In this document: positions 60,964 through 64,000 of the stretch, piece by piece
Layout: each line of letters starts with the position of its first letter
Numbering within the stretch: the first letter of the stretch is position 1
DNA from: Allokutzneria sp. A3M-2-11 16
Lineage (GTDB): Bacteria; Actinomycetota; Actinomycetes; Mycobacteriales; Pseudonocardiaceae
Assembly (NCBI RefSeq): GCF_024213555.1
Contig: NZ_JANAVO010000004.1
Coordinates: 372,001-436,000 of the forward strand
Direction of reading: 5' to 3'
DNA length: 64,000 nucleotides
The notes under the pieces: model-generated
What the model saw: only the letters and a program-made list of their open reading frames with translations
Told to the model about the DNA's origin: nothing
The model's database searches: none
Made by a program: the position numbers and the translations under genes

Positions 60964-61829
60964 TAGGGCTTCTTGATCCGCTCGATCAGGCTGGTCCAGC
61001 TGTCCGCGCCGTGGCCGGACTCGATCGCGCGGTCGTAGTGCGCCTTGACCGCGCGCGGCAGGCCGGTCTCGATCCCGGCCTCCTCGCTGGCGCCGACGAT
61101 GTGGTCGGCCGTAGCGCCCATCATGACCACGCTGGCCAGGTCGCCGGGGTGGTTGCCCTCATCGATCTGCTTGGCGGCCCCCTCCAGGTACATGCTGATC
61201 CCGGCGAAGTTGTCCGCGGCGTAGTGCCGGAAGCTCTCCGCGGACACGCCCGCGGAGTTGAGCAACGCGGTCGCGTGCAGGTAGGCCGACAGCGAGGTCA
61301 GGAAGATGTCCAGCTGCGCCTGGTAGTACAGCTGCGCCAGCGTGATGTCCTCGCCGACGTAGTCCGGCCGCCCGATGACGCTCAGCATCGGCGCGTACTG
61401 GTCGAAGGTCGTGCGGGAACCGCTGTAGAAGACGTACGCGCCCTCCTCGCCGACCAGGTCCGCCGGGACCATCACGCCGCCGGTCAGCAGCTCGGCGCCG
61501 TGACCGGCCAGCCAGGCGGCGGCCTCGCGGGTCTTGCCGGGCGTGTCGGAGCTGAGGTTGACCACGACCTTGCCCGCGAGCGCGTCCGTCGCGGTGCCGA
61601 GGATGTCGTACATGGCCTGGTAGTCGGTGAGGCTCAGGATGACCACGTTGTTCGCCGCGAGCGCCGCGCCGACGTCGGCGGCGCGGACCGCGCCCTCGGA
61701 GACGAGCGCGTCGGCCCGGCTCGCGGTGCGGTTCCACACGGTCACGGCGTGGTCGCCGGCGAGCAGCTTGCGGACCATCGCCTGGCCCATCGGACCGAGT
61801 CCGATCAGGGTCACGCCGATCTTGCTCAT
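60963..61829 (-). CDS. NAD(P)-binding oxidoreductase, imine-reductase/HIBADH type
   Basis: 288 aa. N-terminal Rossmann fold VTLIGLGPMGQAMVRKLL and VWNRTASRADAL, then LSSDTPGKTREAAAWL and GGVMVPADLVG, and a helical C-terminal dimerisation half (LDIFLTSLSAYLHATALL). Pattern fits bacterial imine reductases and beta-hydroxyacid-dehydrogenase relatives. Substrate unknown. AGGA lies 4 nt before the ATG. It is divergent from the AfsR-like regulator 109 bp away, which may control it. Confidence 0.8.
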   Translation of the reverse strand: MSKIGVTLIGLGPMGQAMVRKLLAGDHAVTVWNRTASRADALVSEGAVRAADVGAALAANNVVILSLTDYQAMYDILGTATDALAGKVVVNLSSDTPGKTREAAAWLAGHGAELLTGGVMVPADLVGEEGAYVFYSGSRTTFDQYAPMLSVIGRPDYVGEDITLAQLYYQAQLDIFLTSLSAYLHATALLNSAGVSAESFRHYAADNFAGISMYLEGAAKQIDEGNHPGDLASVVMMGATADHIVGASEEAGIETGLPRAVKAHYDRAIESGHGADSWTSLIERIKKP

Positions 61830-61926
61830 GTTGTCCTGCCCGTTCAGAGTGTGTTTTCGGGGTCGAGAACGACTCTGCCCGGCGCCGCGCACGGTTCTCG
61901 CACGAGTCGCTGTCGGTGGCTCGGGC

Positions 61927-61932
61927 TAGTTT
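61927..61932 (+). promoter_or_regulatory. -10 hexamer TAGTTT of a predicted leaderless gene
   Basis: TAGTTT ends 6 nt before the GTG at 61939 and no Shine-Dalgarno sequence is present. Confidence 0.4.
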
Positions 61933-61938
61933 CGTGAC

Positions 61939-64000
61939 GTGCGATTCGGACTGCTGGGGCCGTTGGCCGTGTGGACCTCCGACGGACACCCCGTGCGGGT
62001 GCCCGAGCCGAAGGTGCGCGCGCTGCTGGCGGCGCTGCTCGCCCACGAGGGCCGGGTGGTCTCGGCGGATCGCCTTGCCGAGGACCTGTGGGGCGGGAAG
62101 CAGCCCGGCAATCCGCTGAACACGTTGCAGACCAAGGTTTCCCAGCTGCGCAGGACACTCGGCAGGGACGTCGTCCTGCGCGAGGCTCCGGGTTACCGGA
62201 TCAACGCGGAGTCCGTCGACGTCGAGGAGTTCCGTTCGCTGGCCACGCGGGCGCGGACCGCTCAGGACCCGCGCGAGCGGGCCGAGTTGTTCGGCTCGGC
62301 GCTCGCGCTCTGGCGCGGTCCGGCACTGGCCGACTTCGCCGACGAAGCCTTTGCCGCGCCCCTGGTCCAGCGCCTGGAGGAGGAACGGCTGTCGGCGCGG
62401 GAGGACTGGGCCGACGCGCGGCTGGCCCTCGGCGAGCACGGCGCGGTCATCAGCGAACTCGGCGAACTGCTCGCGCGGCACCCGCTCCGGGAACGCTTGC
62501 GGTCACTGCACATCCGCGCGCTCTACCGCGCGGGCAGGCAGAGCGAGGCGCTGGCCAGCTACACCGAGCTGCGCGACCGGCTCGCCGACGAGCTCGGGCT
62601 CGACCCCGGTCCGGAGCTGACGGCGCTGCACCAGGCAGTCCTGGAACAGGCTCCGGCGCTGGACGTCGCCCCACCGAAGACCAACCTGCCCGCGGCGGTC
62701 GGGGAGCTGATCGGCCGGGCGGAGGCAGTGCGCGCGGTGCGGTCCCGGCTCGGCGAATCGCGGCTGGTGACGCTGATCGGGCCGGGCGGTGTCGGCAAGA
62801 CCCGGCTCGCGGTGGAGGTCGCGCGCGTGCTCGGCGACTCCTTCACCGACGGCGCGTGGCTGCTGGAGTTCGCGGGCGTGGACCGCCAGGCCGCGTGCCC
62901 GCCGGACGAGTGGGTCGTCGCGGCGATCGCCGCGACGCTCGGCATCCGCGAGGAGCCGACGCCGGGTCCGCGCCTCGACCTGGCCGACCGACTGGCGGAG
63001 GCGTTGCGGCACAAGGAGATCCTGCTCGTCGCCGATAACTGCGAGCAGCTGGTGGAGCAGATCGCCGAGGTCGTGGCGCGGGTGCTGCGCCGGGCTCCCG
63101 GCGTGCGCGTCCTCGCCACCAGCCAGGAGCCGCTGGGCCTGGCCGGGGAGGTGCTGTGGCCGGTGCCGCCGCTGGAGGTGCCGGGCCGTTCCAGCGACCT
63201 CGCCACCGCGCGCGGGTTCAGCGCGATCCGGCTGTTCGAGACTCGAGCGGGCATCACCGTCGACGAGGACACGGCGCCGGTGGTGGCCGAGATCTGCCGC
63301 AGGCTGGACGGCATCCCGCTCGCGCTGGAGCTGGCCGCGACCAAGGTCCGGGTGCTCGGGGTGCACCAGCTGCTCAACCGCCTCGGTGACCGGTTCCGGC
63401 TGCTGGCCGGGGGTCCGAGGGACGCGCCCGCCCGTCAGCGCACGCTCCGCGCGATGATCGACTGGAGCTGGGAGCTGCTGAGCGAGCCGGAGCGGGTCCT
63501 GCTGCGGCGGCTGGCGATCCACGCCGAGAGCTGCTCGCTGGAGGCGGCCGAGGCGGTGTCCGGCGACGGGGCCGACGTGCTGGAGCTGGTGTCCTGCCTG
63601 GTGGACCGGTCCCTGGTGGTCTCCCAGGTCCGCGGCGGCGCCGAGCCGCGCTACCGCCTGCTCGAATCCGTCGCCGCCTACAGCCTGGAGCGCGTTCACG
63701 AGGCGGGCGAGTTCGAGGAGCTGCGCCTGCGCCACGCCCACTTCTACGTCGATCTCGCCGAGCGCGCCGCGCCGCTGCTGCACGGACACGACCAGCGGCT
63801 GTGGCTCGAACGGCTCGACGCCGAGACCCCCAATCTGCGCGCGGCCCTGGAAACCGCTGTGCGGCAAGGGGACTACGCTCTCGCGCAGCGCCTGGTCACC
63901 GCGCTGACGTGGTACTGGTTCCTCCGCGGCAGGCTCGCCGAGGCGAGCAGGTCGCTGCGTCTGGCAGGCGGATCGCCCACGACGCGCGCCTGGCTGACCG
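61939..64000 (+). CDS. AfsR/SARP-like regulator with NB-ARC-type ATPase, 3' end outside window
   Basis: At least 687 codons, open to the end of the window. OmpR-type DNA-binding domain at ~1-95 (VRFGLLGPLAVWTSDGHPVRV, TLQTKVSQLRRTLG), bacterial transcriptional activation domain ~97-240 (LHIRALYRAGRQSEALASYTELRDRLADELGLDPGPEL), then a STAND P-loop ATPase with LIGPGGVGKTRLAVEV (281-288), ILLVADNCEQL and GIPLALELAA, followed by winged-helix and the start of a TPR-like region. Such proteins switch on secondary metabolism or a neighbouring enzyme. Target may be the divergent oxidoreductase. Confidence 0.88.
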   Translation, partial: MRFGLLGPLAVWTSDGHPVRVPEPKVRALLAALLAHEGRVVSADRLAEDLWGGKQPGNPLNTLQTKVSQLRRTLGRDVVLREAPGYRINAESVDVEEFRSLATRARTAQDPRERAELFGSALALWRGPALADFADEAFAAPLVQRLEEERLSAREDWADARLALGEHGAVISELGELLARHPLRERLRSLHIRALYRAGRQSEALASYTELRDRLADELGLDPGPELTALHQAVLEQAPALDVAPPKTNLPAAVGELIGRAEAVRAVRSRLGESRLVTLIGPGGVGKTRLAVEVARVLGDSFTDGAWLLEFAGVDRQAACPPDEWVVAAIAATLGIREEPTPGPRLDLADRLAEALRHKEILLVADNCEQLVEQIAEVVARVLRRAPGVRVLATSQEPLGLAGEVLWPVPPLEVPGRSSDLATARGFSAIRLFETRAGITVDEDTAPVVAEICRRLDGIPLALELAATKVRVLGVHQLLNRLGDRFRLLAGGPRDAPARQRTLRAMIDWSWELLSEPERVLLRRLAIHAESCSLEAAEAVSGDGADVLELVSCLVDRSLVVSQVRGGAEPRYRLLESVAAYSLERVHEAGEFEELRLRHAHFYVDLAERAAPLLHGHDQRLWLERLDAETPNLRAALETAVRQGDYALAQRLVTALTWYWFLRGRLAEASRSLRLAGGSPTTRAWLT

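Overview
The window is a 64-kb stretch of very GC-rich chromosome. Start codons are often GTG or TTG, the third codon position is almost always G or C, and the gene content is typical of actinomycetes: TreYZ trehalose synthesis, a Ngc-type N-acetylglucosamine importer, GPP34, an AfsR-like regulator and M23/amidase wall hydrolases. I read it as a soil actinomycete, most likely of the order Pseudonocardiales. The genus is not decidable from the sequence alone. I see no tRNA, rRNA, CRISPR array, integrase or transposase.

Layout. 1-6.1 kb: the operon glgX (5' end outside the window)-treY-treZ, turning alpha-glucan into trehalose. 6.2-13.5 kb: a membrane GGDEF/HD-GYP cyclic-di-GMP protein, a TenA-like protein, a PLP decarboxylase, and a cystathionine gamma-synthase/lyase-type enzyme divergent from a MocR regulator. 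13.5-16.9 kb: a secreted amidase and metX, with an eroded remnant of metY still translationally coupled to metX. 17-21.1 kb: an accessory-looking island of two paralogous nuclease-helicase (DUF2075-type) genes lying tail to tail. 21.1-24.9 kb: a GlsB/YeaQ membrane protein and a tryptophan-to-anthranilate set (formamidase, kynU, kynA) with an Lrp-type regulator. 24.9-30.9 kb: an ArsR-like regulator with a perfect operator palindrome, small membrane proteins, an unannotated 37-aa ORF, an AraC regulator divergent from an unusual SDR, two secreted proteins and an orphan lipoprotein. 31-37 kb: a six-gene operon MFS-D-glutamate cyclase family protein-pxpA-pxpB-pxpC-GNAT for 5-oxoproline metabolism, controlled by a divergent GntR repressor with a clear operator. 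37-44.5 kb: glutathione peroxidase, a phosphoesterase, an antibiotic-resistance type ABC-F gene bracketed by inverted repeats, DedA and a methyltransferase, and a NarL-type two-component pair. 44.6-50.5 kb: amino-sugar uptake (BadF-type kinase, RpiR regulator, SIS protein, NgcEFG). 50.5-64 kb: a subtilisin pseudogene, an orphan excisionase-like HTH protein, an OmpR-type two-component pair, GPP34, an aminotransferase, a diguanylate cyclase, an unrecognised large protein coupled to a YigZ protein, an imine-reductase-like enzyme and an AfsR-like regulator that runs off the window.

The most interesting non-coding signals are: (1) five copies of a roughly 90-140 bp imperfect palindromic element with conserved GTCTTCAAGTAC ends, four of them between convergent genes; (2) a second family, present as two roughly 163-bp inverted copies that bracket the ABC-F gene, plus a half copy; (3) a repeated 13-bp palindrome, GTCCACWGTGGAC, found inside and between genes; (4) a 9-copy heptamer tandem array; (5) several genes whose -10 hexamer sits 6-7 nt before the start codon, which predicts leaderless mRNAs.
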